Shown here: piece after piece, positions 25,278 to 34,070 of the stretch
Position numbering within the stretch: position 1 is the stretch's first letter
Layout of the letters: every line of letters begins with the position of its first letter
Source: Alphaproteobacteria bacterium LSUCC0684
GTDB taxonomy: Bacteria; Pseudomonadota; Alphaproteobacteria; Puniceispirillales; UBA1172
Direction of reading: 5' to 3'
DNA: 64,000 nt
Assembly (NCBI GenBank): GCA_041228335.1
Contig: CP166130.1
Coordinates: forward strand, 1-64,000
Made by a program: the position numbers and the translations under genes
Notes under the pieces: model-generated
Seen by the model: only the letters and a program-made list of their open reading frames with translations
The model's database searches: none
What the model was told of the DNA's origin: nothing

Positions 25278-26453
25278 TCATCCCCCGGGGTGGAGATAGG
25301 CCCGGCTCATCATCGGGGGCGTTTCGGGCTTGACCAGCTGAAGCTGGTAGACGACAAGCCGCTTGTGGCGAAAACTTGCTTCGCTTGCCGCAAGGTAGAA
25401 TTCCCATATCCGGGCAAAGCGTTCATCATAGAGGCGAAGGACGTCTTGCCTGTTGCGCAGGAAGTTTTCACGCCAGGATCTGAGTGTTTCGGCGTAATGC
25501 AGAAACAAGACCTCAATATCGCTGATGGCAAGCGAGGTTTTTTCCACGGCAAGGGTGAGTTCGGAAAGGCTGGGAATATATCCGCCGGGGAAGATATATT
25601 TCTGGATGAAATGGCTGGTTGGCCTCGGGCTTTCCGGCCGACCGATTGTATGGATGAGCGCAAGCCCGTCGTCTTCAAGGCATTTTTCCACCTGGCTGAA
25701 AAAGCGGGAAAGCTGTCTCTTGCCCACATGTTCGAGCATCCCGACGGAAACGATGCGGTCATAACGTGCCGCCTTCTCCCGATAATCCTGATGCGCGAAG
25801 ATGATAGGCAGCTCGGCATCGGCGGCACGTTGCCGGGCCCGATCATATTGCTCATCGGAAAGGGTGACGCCTTTGACCATGGCCCCGGCCCGGGCAAGAT
25901 CCATCGCCATGCCGCCCCAGCCGCACCCGATATCGAGAACCCGTGCCCCCGCCTCAAGCCTTAGCTTGCGCCGGATGTGATCCTTCTTGGCCTTTTGGGC
26001 ATCATCAAGGGTCATGCCGCGTTGATGGAAATAGGCGCAGGAATACTGCCAGTCCTTATCAAGAAAAAGGGCGTAGAGTGCATTGCCGAGATCGTAATGG
26101 GCATGAACATTCTTTCTTGACTGGCGCCTCGTCCAGCCCTGATTAAGTCGCTGGATCAACCCGAAGGAACGCGCCGCTATCCGGGCGGGAAGCGGCATCG
26201 CCTGCACCGCTGCCGGATTGATCAGCGCATGGAGGAGGTCAGAGATATCCCCGCCGGTGATGGTGATGCGATCTTCGGCATAAAGTTCCGCAAGGCCGGT
26301 ATCCGGGAAAATCACCAGCCGCCACATGTCCCGGTAGCGATGAAATTTGAGCGTGGGCTGTCCTTCGGCGGCGTGATGAAGAACCTGGCCCCGGGGCAGG
26401 ATACAGCCGACCCCCGATGCGTTAAGAAGTGGGAGAAAATATTTCCTGATCAT
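25278..26453 (-). CDS. cfa: Cyclopropane-fatty-acyl-phospholipid synthase
   Basis: Uses S-adenosylmethionine to add a methylene bridge to unsaturated acyl chains of membrane phospholipids. The 391-residue product has an N-terminal lipid-contact region (about 1-110) and a methyltransferase domain with YDLGNALYALFLD near 119-131, YSCAYF, SAM motif I VLDIGCGWGGMA near 170-181, and the C-terminal LRSWRENFL and VVYQLQL typical of the family. A palindromic site lies about 113 bases upstream. No lipid gene neighbours it. Confidence 0.95.
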   Translation of the reverse strand: MIRKYFLPLLNASGVGCILPRGQVLHHAAEGQPTLKFHRYRDMWRLVIFPDTGLAELYAEDRITITGGDISDLLHALINPAAVQAMPLPARIAARSFGLIQRLNQGWTRRQSRKNVHAHYDLGNALYALFLDKDWQYSCAYFHQRGMTLDDAQKAKKDHIRRKLRLEAGARVLDIGCGWGGMAMDLARAGAMVKGVTLSDEQYDRARQRAADAELPIIFAHQDYREKAARYDRIVSVGMLEHVGKRQLSRFFSQVEKCLEDDGLALIHTIGRPESPRPTSHFIQKYIFPGGYIPSLSELTLAVEKTSLAISDIEVLFLHYAETLRSWRENFLRNRQDVLRLYDERFARIWEFYLAASEASFRHKRLVVYQLQLVKPETPPMMSRAYLHPGG

Positions 26454-26565
26454 GGAAACTGCACGGTGCTGTTGTCATCGAATGTCAGCCTTCCCTCATG
26501 GCCGGGCAAGGTAGGCCTATCCCGGCTTCTTTTCATGGTGCGGATCAGGGGGTTTTTTCGTCAAA

Positions 26566-26579
26566 TCACATTATTGTGA
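26566..26579. promoter_or_regulatory. Palindrome upstream of cfa (candidate operator)
   Basis: TCACA-TTAT-TGTGA is a perfect 5-4-5 inverted repeat in the 171-base gap between uraD (which ends here) and cfa. The spacing of four bases resembles FNR/FixK-type sites more than CRP sites, but the half-sites do not match the FNR consensus. Only the symmetry is seen; the rest of the gap is GC-rich with a GGCCGGG direct repeat. Confidence 0.3.
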
Positions 26580-26624
26580 ATGTCTGGATGGCCGGGCTTT
26601 ATCACGGCCGGGTCAGGCCCTGCT

Positions 26625-27155
26625 TCAGATGGAGGTGGTCATCTGGCCGAGCCTGAGCCGAGCGATACGATGTGTTTCCCGGATGGCGGTGTCGAATTCA
26701 TCTTCGAATGAATTGTTGATCCGCTCACGGAAGGCAGCAAGGATGCTGGCGCGGGTATGATCGCGGACAGCGATGATGAAGGGAAAGCCGAAAGCCGATG
26801 TGTATCGGGTGTTGAGAGACTGAAAAGCGGCAAACTCTTCGGCTGAGCAGGCGTCTAGCCCGGCGGAAGCCTGCTCGTTCGTGGAATGCGCCGTGAGCTT
26901 GCCGGCGAGAGCCAGTTTGCCCACCAGTTCCGGATGAGCCCGAAGCAGGGCAAGTTTCTTCTCATAAGGGGCAGCGTTGACGACGGCCTGCATCCGTCTG
27001 GCAAGAAAGGATGGATCACGATCCCGTGCATCACGGCCCTGATCAGCAATCGCTTCAGCAACCCATTCCGCATGCTCGTAAATCCCGCCATAGGTTTTGA
27101 TGAACCCGTCACGGGACAGGCTGGCCGGGTCCGGGGTAAGGTAAGGTGTGTTCAT
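26625..27155 (-). CDS. uraD: 2-oxo-4-hydroxy-4-carboxy-5-ureidoimidazoline (OHCU) decarboxylase
   Basis: Third enzyme of the urate to (S)-allantoin route, decarboxylating OHCU stereospecifically. The 176-residue helical protein carries the family landmarks GGIYEHAEWVAEAI, RAHPELVGKLA near 70-80, STNEQASAGLD and NTRYTSAFGFPFIIAVRDHTRASILAAF near 121-148. I chose ATG 27155, which gives the family length; ATGs at 27170 and 27221 would add 5 and 22 residues. It is divergent from uraH, with about 106 bases between the two starts, so both arms of the purine cluster may share a control region. Confidence 0.95.
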   Translation of the reverse strand: MNTPYLTPDPASLSRDGFIKTYGGIYEHAEWVAEAIADQGRDARDRDPSFLARRMQAVVNAAPYEKKLALLRAHPELVGKLALAGKLTAHSTNEQASAGLDACSAEEFAAFQSLNTRYTSAFGFPFIIAVRDHTRASILAAFRERINNSFEDEFDTAIRETHRIARLRLGQMTTSI

Positions 27156-27261
27156 GGGATCGAGCCTCATCCACTTTAAGACGGCATGATGTGCTATACC
27201 TTGCATAGGAGGCAAAATCATATCACATTAGACTGAGACTTGATAATGATGGATTGAAGTG

Positions 27262-27621
27262 ATGGGTCGATTGACAACACATGTTCTGGATACATCCCTC
27301 GGTGTTCCGGCAGCGGGGCTTCAAATCGTGCTGCAGCGACGCGGCGGCAGCGACGGGCAGCTTATCGATATCGCAAAAGTCATGACCAACAGTGATGGCC
27401 GGGTGGACGGCCCGCTTCTTGAAGGTGATGCCCTGCAGGCGGGAAGATACCGCCTGATCTTCTCGGCAGGTGCCTATTTCAGGGCGCAGGGTATCGAGTT
27501 GCCCGAATACGCCTTTCTTGATGACGTAGTGATCGATTTTGGTATCTCGGATCCGGATCAGCATTATCATGTGCCGCTTCTCCTGTCTCCATACGGGTAT
27601 TCGACCTATCGCGGGAGCTAG
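27262..27621 (+). CDS. uraH: 5-hydroxyisourate hydrolase (transthyretin-like)
   Basis: Hydrolyses 5-hydroxyisourate, the product of urate oxidation, to OHCU. The 119-residue protein starts GRLTTHVLDTSLGVPAAGL, the N-terminal signature with the catalytic histidine, and ends in the diagnostic tetrapeptide YRGS; the strand HYHVPLLLSPYGYSTY precedes it. ATG 27262 fits the family start. It heads a plus-strand block with xdhA, xdhB, xdhC, puuD and allA, with a one-base gap to xdhA, so co-transcription is very likely. Confidence 0.96.
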   Translation: MGRLTTHVLDTSLGVPAAGLQIVLQRRGGSDGQLIDIAKVMTNSDGRVDGPLLEGDALQAGRYRLIFSAGAYFRAQGIELPEYAFLDDVVIDFGISDPDQHYHVPLLLSPYGYSTYRGS

Positions 27622-27622
27622 G

Positions 27623-29131
27623 ATGCTGGACGCTGACACTTTGGCAAAACTTGGCCCATATCGCCGTAGCCTCCGGTTCAGACTCAACGGGACGGAAAGA
27701 TCGGTGGAGGGTGTTTCGCCGGATACAACTCTTCTCAACTGGCTCAGGGAAGAGGCCAGCCTCAAGGGCACCAAGGAAGGGTGCGCCGAAGGAGATTGCG
27801 GGGCCTGCACGGTGGTGCTGGCGCGGTTGCGGGCAGATGGAACGGTGGAACGGATGCCCGTCAATGCCTGTATCCTGTTCCTGCCCATGCTCGATGGTCT
27901 TTCCGTTACAACGGTCGAAGGGCTGCTCGGGCCTGCGGGCGAGCTGCACCCCTGCCAGGAGGCCATGATCGCGGCCCATGCCAGCCAATGCGGCTTCTGC
28001 ACGCCGGGCTTCGTGATGTCGCTCTATGCCTTGTGGGCTTCCGCGGAAAAGCTGACCCGGCAGATGATCCATGACGGGCTTGCGGGAAATCTCTGCCGCT
28101 GCACGGGGTATCGCCCTATTGTCGAGGCCGGGCTCGGCCTCGGGGCAGGGCTGTCTCCTTCATGGTCACGGGAAAGGCTTGATGCTGAAGATGCCTGGCT
28201 TCTTGAGGCAGGGAAAGATCCCCTGATGGAAAAAACCCTTCTTGTTGAAGATGACAGATCAGCGCTTGTCCAGCCAGCGGATGCTGAAACTTTCAGCCAG
28301 ATCCATGCGGCAAGGCCCGACGCGACGGTTCTTGCCGGCGCCACGGATATCGGGCTCTGGTTGAACAAGCAGCACCGCCAATTGCCGATGATGATTTCCA
28401 TCGGCCGTGTCAGGGAATATCAGGAGATTGCCATCGGGGACGGGCAGATCACCATTGGTGCAGGCGTCACCCATCAGGAGGCGCTACGGGCGCTGGCGCC
28501 GCATTTCCCCGATCTTGGCGAGGTTTTGCGACGTTTCGGCTCCGCCCAGGTGCGGGCAAGCGGAACGGTGGGTGGCAATATCGCCAATGGCTCCCCAATA
28601 GGCGATCTATCACCGGCTTTTCTGGCCCTTGGTGCTGACATTCATCTGCGATCAGGTGCGGAGAAAAGATCACGTCCCCTTGACGGGTTCTTCCTCGATT
28701 ACATGAAAAAGGACCTGCGCGCGGGCGAGCATGTGAGCCATCTGAGCATCCCGATGCTCGAGGCCGATGAGATCTTCGCCTGCCACAAGGTTGCCAAAAG
28801 GTTTGATCAGGATATTTCGGCCATCATGGGCGCGGCGCGTTTACGGCTCAAGGGCAATCGCATCGTTTCAGCCTGTCTTGCCTATGGTGGTATGGCGGCG
28901 ATCCCGAAACGCGCGCGGGCAACGGAAGCCGCGCTTGAAGGGGTTGATCTTGCCGATACGGCGGGAATTGAAAAGGCTGTTTCATGCCTTGAGGATGACT
29001 TCACGCCGATCAGCGATATGCGGGCCAGCGCAGATTACCGGGCTCTGGTGGCGGCAAATTTTGTACATCGACTGGCCCGTGCGCGTCTTGAAGGCGCTAT
29101 CCCCAATCTTGCTTCCGCCGCCGGATGGTAA
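27623..29131 (+). CDS. xdhA: Xanthine dehydrogenase small subunit (FeS/FAD)
   Basis: Electron-transfer subunit of xanthine dehydrogenase, which oxidises hypoxanthine and xanthine to urate. The 502-residue product has a plant-type [2Fe-2S] site (CAEGDCGAC near 54-62), a second cluster with CGFCTPGF and CRCTGYRP near 124-168, and a CO-dehydrogenase-like FAD domain from about 205 onward (LAGATDIGLW, GSAQVRASGTVGGNIANGSPIGD). The upstream frame stays open but overlaps uraH; ATG 27623 gives the normal start and has GGGAG upstream. The molybdenum subunit follows three bases later. Confidence 0.96.
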   Translation: MLDADTLAKLGPYRRSLRFRLNGTERSVEGVSPDTTLLNWLREEASLKGTKEGCAEGDCGACTVVLARLRADGTVERMPVNACILFLPMLDGLSVTTVEGLLGPAGELHPCQEAMIAAHASQCGFCTPGFVMSLYALWASAEKLTRQMIHDGLAGNLCRCTGYRPIVEAGLGLGAGLSPSWSRERLDAEDAWLLEAGKDPLMEKTLLVEDDRSALVQPADAETFSQIHAARPDATVLAGATDIGLWLNKQHRQLPMMISIGRVREYQEIAIGDGQITIGAGVTHQEALRALAPHFPDLGEVLRRFGSAQVRASGTVGGNIANGSPIGDLSPAFLALGADIHLRSGAEKRSRPLDGFFLDYMKKDLRAGEHVSHLSIPMLEADEIFACHKVAKRFDQDISAIMGAARLRLKGNRIVSACLAYGGMAAIPKRARATEAALEGVDLADTAGIEKAVSCLEDDFTPISDMRASADYRALVAANFVHRLARARLEGAIPNLASAAGW

Positions 29132-29134
29132 GCC

Positions 29135-31447
29135 ATGACAGGACAGGTGCGTCAATCCCGTTTCCACGATAGTGCCCATCTCCATGTCAGTGGTGAGGCC
29201 CGGTATACCGATGATCTGCCAGTTCCGCCGGATACCCTTCATCTCTGCCTCGGGCTCTCCTCAATAGCCCATGGCCATATCCGTGATCTGAAACTTGACG
29301 ATGTGCTTGCAGCACCCGGGGTGATCGGGGTGCTGACGGCGGCGGATATTCCCGGCGTCAATGACGCGAGCCCCATTGCCGGAGATGATCCGATCTTCAC
29401 GGATGATCTTGTGTCCTATCATGGCCAGTCCATTTTTGCCGTGGCGGCTGAAAGCCGGCTTGAGGCCAGGCGCGCCGCCGCCCTTGCCAGGGTTGAGTGT
29501 GATCCCCTGCCGCCGGTGCTGACGATCGAAGAGGCGATGAGCGCTGAACACTATCTCGCCCCGCCTTCGGTCATGCAGCGGGGTGAGCCGGAAAGAGCGC
29601 TTGAAGATTCACCCCACCGACTGTCGGGAGAGATCAGCATAGGCGGGCAGGAACATTTCTATCTCGAAGGTCAGGCGGCGCTGGCCCTGCCCGGTGAAGA
29701 CGGTGCCATTCATGTCTATGCCTCCACCCAGCACCCGACTGAAATCCAGCACAAGATCGCGCAGGCGCTGAACTGCCCGTATCATCAGGTGACGGTTGAA
29801 GTGCGCCGGATGGGGGGTGCCTTTGGCGGCAAGGAAAGCCAGGGCAACCTGCCGGCACTGGTGGCCGCGCTTGCCGCCCACCGCTTTGGCCGCCCCGCCA
29901 AGATTGTCTATGACCGTGATGACGATATGCGGCTGACGGGCAAGCGCCATGACATGCTTATCCGATATGAAGCCGGGTTTGATGCCGATGGCCGTATCAC
30001 CGCCATTCTTGCCGAGCATCATATTCGATGCGGGATGTCCTGGGACCTCTCACAGCCCATAGCCGATAGGGCAATGCTTCATGCCGATAATGCGTATTTT
30101 CTGCCAGCGGTGCGGGTGCGATCCCATCTTTACCGGACGAATACGCCTTCAAACACGGCATTTCGCGGCTTTGGCGGCCCCCAGGGCATGGTGGGCATGG
30201 AACGGATCATTGACGCGATCGCCCATCATCTCGATCTTGATCCTGTGCGGGTGCGGCAGAAAAACTTCTACCCGGATTTCACCAAACCTGATCCGGCGCG
30301 CCAGCTCACCCCTTATGGCATGGAAGTGACGGACGCAAATATCAACGCGCTGAGCGAAAAGCTTCTGGCATCTTCTGCCTATCATACAAGACGCGAAGAG
30401 ATTGAAGCCGGCAATGCATCGGATCCGGTCCTGCGCCGCGGAATAGCCTTCACGCCGGTCAAGTTCGGGATATCCTTTACCAAGACATTTCTCAATCAGG
30501 CCGGGGCGCTGGTGCATGTCTATACCGATGGTTCCGTTCAACTCAATCACGGCGGCACCGAGATGGGGCAGGGCCTTCATACCAAGATCAGGCAGGTGGT
30601 GGCGGACTGCTTTGCGATCCCGCTTGAAGATGTCCGCATCACGGCGACCAATACGGGCAAAATCCCGAATACCTCTGCCACCGCGGCCTCTTCCGGCACC
30701 GATCTGAACGGGATGGCGGCACTTAATGCGGCGATGGCGATCCGTTTCCGGATGGCCGAATATCTCGCCGGCCTGCATCAGGCCGCCCCGGAAGAGGTGG
30801 AATTCATGGGGGGGATGGTCCGGATAGGCGGGACATCTCTTTCCTTCAAAGAGGCCGCTGAGGCATGCTGGATGGGGCGGATCTCGCTCTCCTCCTCCGG
30901 GTTTTACGCAACCCCGGATATTTCCTGGGACAGGGAGCGTTTTTCAGGCCGCCCCTTCTATTATTTTGCTTATGGCGCGGCGGTGACCGAAGTCGCCATC
31001 GATACCCTCACCGGCGAGAACCGGATTCTGCGATGTGATATTCTTCATGATGTCGGCCACTCGCTCAATCCGGCGATAGATCGGGGACAGATCGAAGGCG
31101 GCTATGTTCAGGGGGCGGGATGGCTGACCATGGAAGAGATTGTCTACGCTGACGATGGCAGGCTGATGACCCATGCGCCGTCCACCTACAAGATACCTGC
31201 GATCTCGGATCAGCCGGTGGATTTCCGGGTTGATCTCTATGAAGGAGAGGGAAACCGGGCTGATGCAATCCACCGCTCGAAGGCGGTGGGAGAGCCGCCA
31301 CTCATGCTGGGGATCAGTGTTCTTATGGCCCTGAGCCATGCCATAAGCGGTTACAAAGGCGCAAGCCTCTATCCTGATCTGAATGCGCCGGCGACGCCCG
31401 AGCGCGTGCTCATGGCGCTGTCCCGCATGAAGGGCGAGGGGCGATGA
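29135..31447 (+). CDS. xdhB: Xanthine dehydrogenase molybdopterin-binding subunit
   Basis: Catalytic subunit of 770 residues holding the molybdenum cofactor. Visible motifs include RRMGGAFGGKESQ near 225-237, TNTPSNTAFRGFGGPQGM near 333-350 with the substrate-binding arginine, LNHGGTEMGQGLHTKI near 470-485, and VGEPPLMLGIS near 728-738 with the catalytic glutamate. These match xanthine dehydrogenase rather than aldehyde or CO dehydrogenases. It sits between xdhA and xdhC with a three-base gap and a four-base overlap. Confidence 0.97.
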   Translation: MTGQVRQSRFHDSAHLHVSGEARYTDDLPVPPDTLHLCLGLSSIAHGHIRDLKLDDVLAAPGVIGVLTAADIPGVNDASPIAGDDPIFTDDLVSYHGQSIFAVAAESRLEARRAAALARVECDPLPPVLTIEEAMSAEHYLAPPSVMQRGEPERALEDSPHRLSGEISIGGQEHFYLEGQAALALPGEDGAIHVYASTQHPTEIQHKIAQALNCPYHQVTVEVRRMGGAFGGKESQGNLPALVAALAAHRFGRPAKIVYDRDDDMRLTGKRHDMLIRYEAGFDADGRITAILAEHHIRCGMSWDLSQPIADRAMLHADNAYFLPAVRVRSHLYRTNTPSNTAFRGFGGPQGMVGMERIIDAIAHHLDLDPVRVRQKNFYPDFTKPDPARQLTPYGMEVTDANINALSEKLLASSAYHTRREEIEAGNASDPVLRRGIAFTPVKFGISFTKTFLNQAGALVHVYTDGSVQLNHGGTEMGQGLHTKIRQVVADCFAIPLEDVRITATNTGKIPNTSATAASSGTDLNGMAALNAAMAIRFRMAEYLAGLHQAAPEEVEFMGGMVRIGGTSLSFKEAAEACWMGRISLSSSGFYATPDISWDRERFSGRPFYYFAYGAAVTEVAIDTLTGENRILRCDILHDVGHSLNPAIDRGQIEGGYVQGAGWLTMEEIVYADDGRLMTHAPSTYKIPAISDQPVDFRVDLYEGEGNRADAIHRSKAVGEPPLMLGISVLMALSHAISGYKGASLYPDLNAPATPERVLMALSRMKGEGR

Positions 31448-32343
31448 TACCATCCTGGACATCCGCGCTTCGTGATCTTCTGGCTGAGGGCGGGGTGGCG
31501 GTGCTTGTTACTGTCATTGAGGCGCGCGGATCGACTCCGCGGGAGGAAGGTGCCTGGCTTGCGCTTGGACGCAAGGGGTTTATCGGAACAATCGGCGGCG
31601 GCGCGCTCGAATATGACGCGATGGCGCGGGCGGGGAAACTCCTTGATGATGCGTCCCCGTGGCGGAGAATGGTCATCGATCAGCCGCTTGGCCCCGGCCT
31701 CGGTCAATGCTGCGGCGGGCATGTCAGGTTGCTCTTTGAACGGGTGGGGGTGGCCGAAATGGCTGAACTTGACCGGCTGAAGGAAGATGTGCCGACCTTT
31801 CATCCGCTTCAAACCGGTCTGCCGGTCAGCCAAACGTCGCCGCAACACAGGGATGAGGCTGGTGCCGTCTATCATCGGCCTAAAGCATCCTTGCCGCGCC
31901 CGCTGTTTGTTTATGGCGCCGGTCATGTTGGCCGGGCATTGATGGCGGTTACCGGTGATCTTGGTTTTGCGCGGGTCTGGGTGGATATCAGCCGGGACAG
32001 GTTTCCGCCAACGATCGCCGATGATATCGATGTGTTTGTGGCACCCGACCCGGGCAGGGCGGCGGCCCATGCGCCGGATGGTGCGCTGCACCTCGTGATG
32101 ACACATGATCATGCGCTGGATCAGCAGATATGCGAAATTCTGATGAGAAAAGCGAGGTTTGGCTTTCTTGGGTTGATCGGATCAGATACAAAGCGGATGA
32201 GGTTTCTGCGCCGGCTTTCGGAAGCCGGAATTGATCAGGCCGTGCTGGAAAGGCTGGTCTGTCCGGTTGGAATCCGATCTGTCGAGGGCAAGGATCCGGC
32301 AAGGGTTGCGCTGTCGATTGCCGCCCAGCTTGCCAGCATGTAG
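31444..32343 (+). CDS. xdhC: Xanthine dehydrogenase accessory protein XdhC
   Basis: Binds the molybdenum cofactor, helps its sulfuration and delivers it to XdhB. The 299-residue product has the N-terminal XdhC/CoxI domain (VTVIEARGSTPREEGAWLAL, GTIGGGALEY near 55-64, GPGLGQCCGG with conserved cysteines near 80-89) and a C-terminal Rossmann-like domain (FVYGAGHVGRALM near 152-164; MTHDHALDQ; FLGLIGSDTKRMRF). ATGA overlap with xdhB indicates translational coupling. Confidence 0.95.
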   Translation: MIPSWTSALRDLLAEGGVAVLVTVIEARGSTPREEGAWLALGRKGFIGTIGGGALEYDAMARAGKLLDDASPWRRMVIDQPLGPGLGQCCGGHVRLLFERVGVAEMAELDRLKEDVPTFHPLQTGLPVSQTSPQHRDEAGAVYHRPKASLPRPLFVYGAGHVGRALMAVTGDLGFARVWVDISRDRFPPTIADDIDVFVAPDPGRAAAHAPDGALHLVMTHDHALDQQICEILMRKARFGFLGLIGSDTKRMRFLRRLSEAGIDQAVLERLVCPVGIRSVEGKDPARVALSIAAQLASM

Positions 32344-32367
32344 AATAGAACGAGAGGGGAGTGCGGA

Positions 32368-33561
32368 ATGATTGATCTTGTCATGATCTGGGTAGAGATG
32401 CTGATCCGCTGGCTGCATGTCATCGCCGGCGTGGCCTGGATCGGATCGTCGTTTTATTTCATTGCTCTTGACCTCAGCCTGAAGCCGGGCAAGGGCCTTC
32501 CGGATGAGGCCCATGGAGAGGCCTGGCAAGTCCATGGCGGCGGATTTTATAACATGGTGAAATATCTGGTGGCGCCGAAACGGATGCCGTCGGAACTCAC
32601 CTGGTTCAAATGGGAAGCCTACGCAACCTGGCTTTCCGGTGCCGCCTTGCTGGTGCTGATCTATTATCTCGGTGCCGAACTCTACCTGATCGATTTTGAA
32701 GGCATTGCGCTTGAACCCTGGCAAGCGGTGGCGCTTTCCTTTGGCGGTATCATCGCAGGATGGGCGGTCTATGATATGATCTGCCGCTCTCCCCTTGGCC
32801 GGAATACCGGCCTTCTTGCGGGCCTGGTTTTTGTCTTTCTGGTGGTGATGGGCTGGGGATACCATCAGTTGTTTGCTCCCCGCGGGGCCTTCATGCAGAT
32901 GGGCGTGATGATGGGAACGATCATGGCGGCCAACGTGCTGATGGTGATCATTCCGGGCCAGCGCAAGGTTGTTGCAAACCTTATCAAGGGAGAAGATCCT
33001 GACCCTGAATACGGCCGCCGCGGCAAGCAGCGATCGCTCCATAACAATTATCTCACCCTGCCCGTGGTGCTGGTGATGATTGGCGGGCATTACCCGATGC
33101 TTTATGCAACTGATTATGCCTGGGTCATTCTCGGGCTTGTGCTGGTCATCGGGGCAGTGGTGCGGCATTTCTTCAACACCAAGCATAAGGGTGATCCAGC
33201 CCCCTGGTGGACATGGGGTGTTGCGGCGCTTCTGATGGCGCTTGCCATCGGGCTCGCGATGATTGGCTCACCCGTCATGAAAAAGGCCGATGAAGAGGCC
33301 GTGATCAGCAACGATATCAATGAAGAAGCGATTGCCCTTGTAGTGGAGCGATGCGCTATCTGCCATGCAGCCCGCCCGGACTGGGATGGTCTGGCGATGC
33401 CGCCAAAGGGGGTCGTGCTTGATCATCCCGAGGCCATACAACGTGAACGGCGAAAAGTGGCCGAACAGGCGGCCTGGTCCGAAGCCATGCCTCCCGGCGG
33501 GGTGATAAGCCTCACAACCGCTGAACGGCAGCTGCTCGCTGCCTGGTATGAACGTCAATAG
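32368..33561 (+). CDS. puuD: Membrane-bound urate oxidase PuuD with C-terminal cytochrome c domain
   Basis: Oxidises urate to 5-hydroxyisourate, passing electrons to the respiratory chain instead of making peroxide as cofactor-free uricase does. The 397-residue protein has about eight membrane segments (urate_ox_N/DUF989; opening RWLHVIAGVAWIGSSFYFIALD) and a soluble tail with a haem motif CAICH at 329-333 and a candidate axial methionine in SEAMPPGG (Met374). A strong GAGGGGAG precedes the ATG. Position between xdhC and allA, next to uraH and uraD, agrees with this role. Confidence 0.95.
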   Translation: MIDLVMIWVEMLIRWLHVIAGVAWIGSSFYFIALDLSLKPGKGLPDEAHGEAWQVHGGGFYNMVKYLVAPKRMPSELTWFKWEAYATWLSGAALLVLIYYLGAELYLIDFEGIALEPWQAVALSFGGIIAGWAVYDMICRSPLGRNTGLLAGLVFVFLVVMGWGYHQLFAPRGAFMQMGVMMGTIMAANVLMVIIPGQRKVVANLIKGEDPDPEYGRRGKQRSLHNNYLTLPVVLVMIGGHYPMLYATDYAWVILGLVLVIGAVVRHFFNTKHKGDPAPWWTWGVAALLMALAIGLAMIGSPVMKKADEEAVISNDINEEAIALVVERCAICHAARPDWDGLAMPPKGVVLDHPEAIQRERRKVAEQAAWSEAMPPGGVISLTTAERQLLAAWYERQ

Positions 33562-33569
33562 AGAAACTG

Positions 33570-34070
33570 ATGACCCAACTCTTGACCCCGAAACCGCTGG
33601 TGAAGGAAAGTTTTGCCCCTTATGGCGATGTGCTCGAAATTGACGGGGCCGAACAATTTCCCATTAATGCCGGGACAACGACACGGTATCACCGGCTGGC
33701 GGATGTTGTCACCCGCCCCCCTGATGGAAGCGCTATTCTTTCCATTTTTCGGGGGACACGTCGCCCGTCCCCGGTTGCGATCACCATGATGGAACGTCAT
33801 CCGCTCGGCAGTCAGGCTTTCTACCCGCTCAGCCCATCGGACTGGCTGGTGGTGGTGGCCGATGACATAGATGGCAGGCCTGATCCTGAAAGCCTTCACT
33901 GTTTTCAGGCAAGCGGGGTGCAGGGGGTGCAATACGCCCCGGATATCTGGCATCACCCGTTGCTGATACTGGATCCGGTGCAGGATTTCTTCATCGTCGA
34001 TCGCCATGGCGATGGAAACAATCTCGAAGAATACGACTTCGGCGAGGTCGTGGCTGAAATCAGGCTCTAG
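33570..34070 (+). CDS. allA: Ureidoglycolate lyase
   Basis: Splits (S)-ureidoglycolate into glyoxylate and urea, the last step of the branch begun by AllE. The 166-residue beta-barrel protein shows FAPYGDVLE near 15-23, the metal/substrate region MMERHPLGSQAFYPLS near 73-88 and GVQYAPDIWHHPLLIL near 117-132, all typical. It starts eight bases after puuD and its stop overlaps by four bases the stop of the convergent 8-oxoguanine deaminase gene. Confidence 0.95.
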   Translation: MTQLLTPKPLVKESFAPYGDVLEIDGAEQFPINAGTTTRYHRLADVVTRPPDGSAILSIFRGTRRPSPVAITMMERHPLGSQAFYPLSPSDWLVVVADDIDGRPDPESLHCFQASGVQGVQYAPDIWHHPLLILDPVQDFFIVDRHGDGNNLEEYDFGEVVAEIRL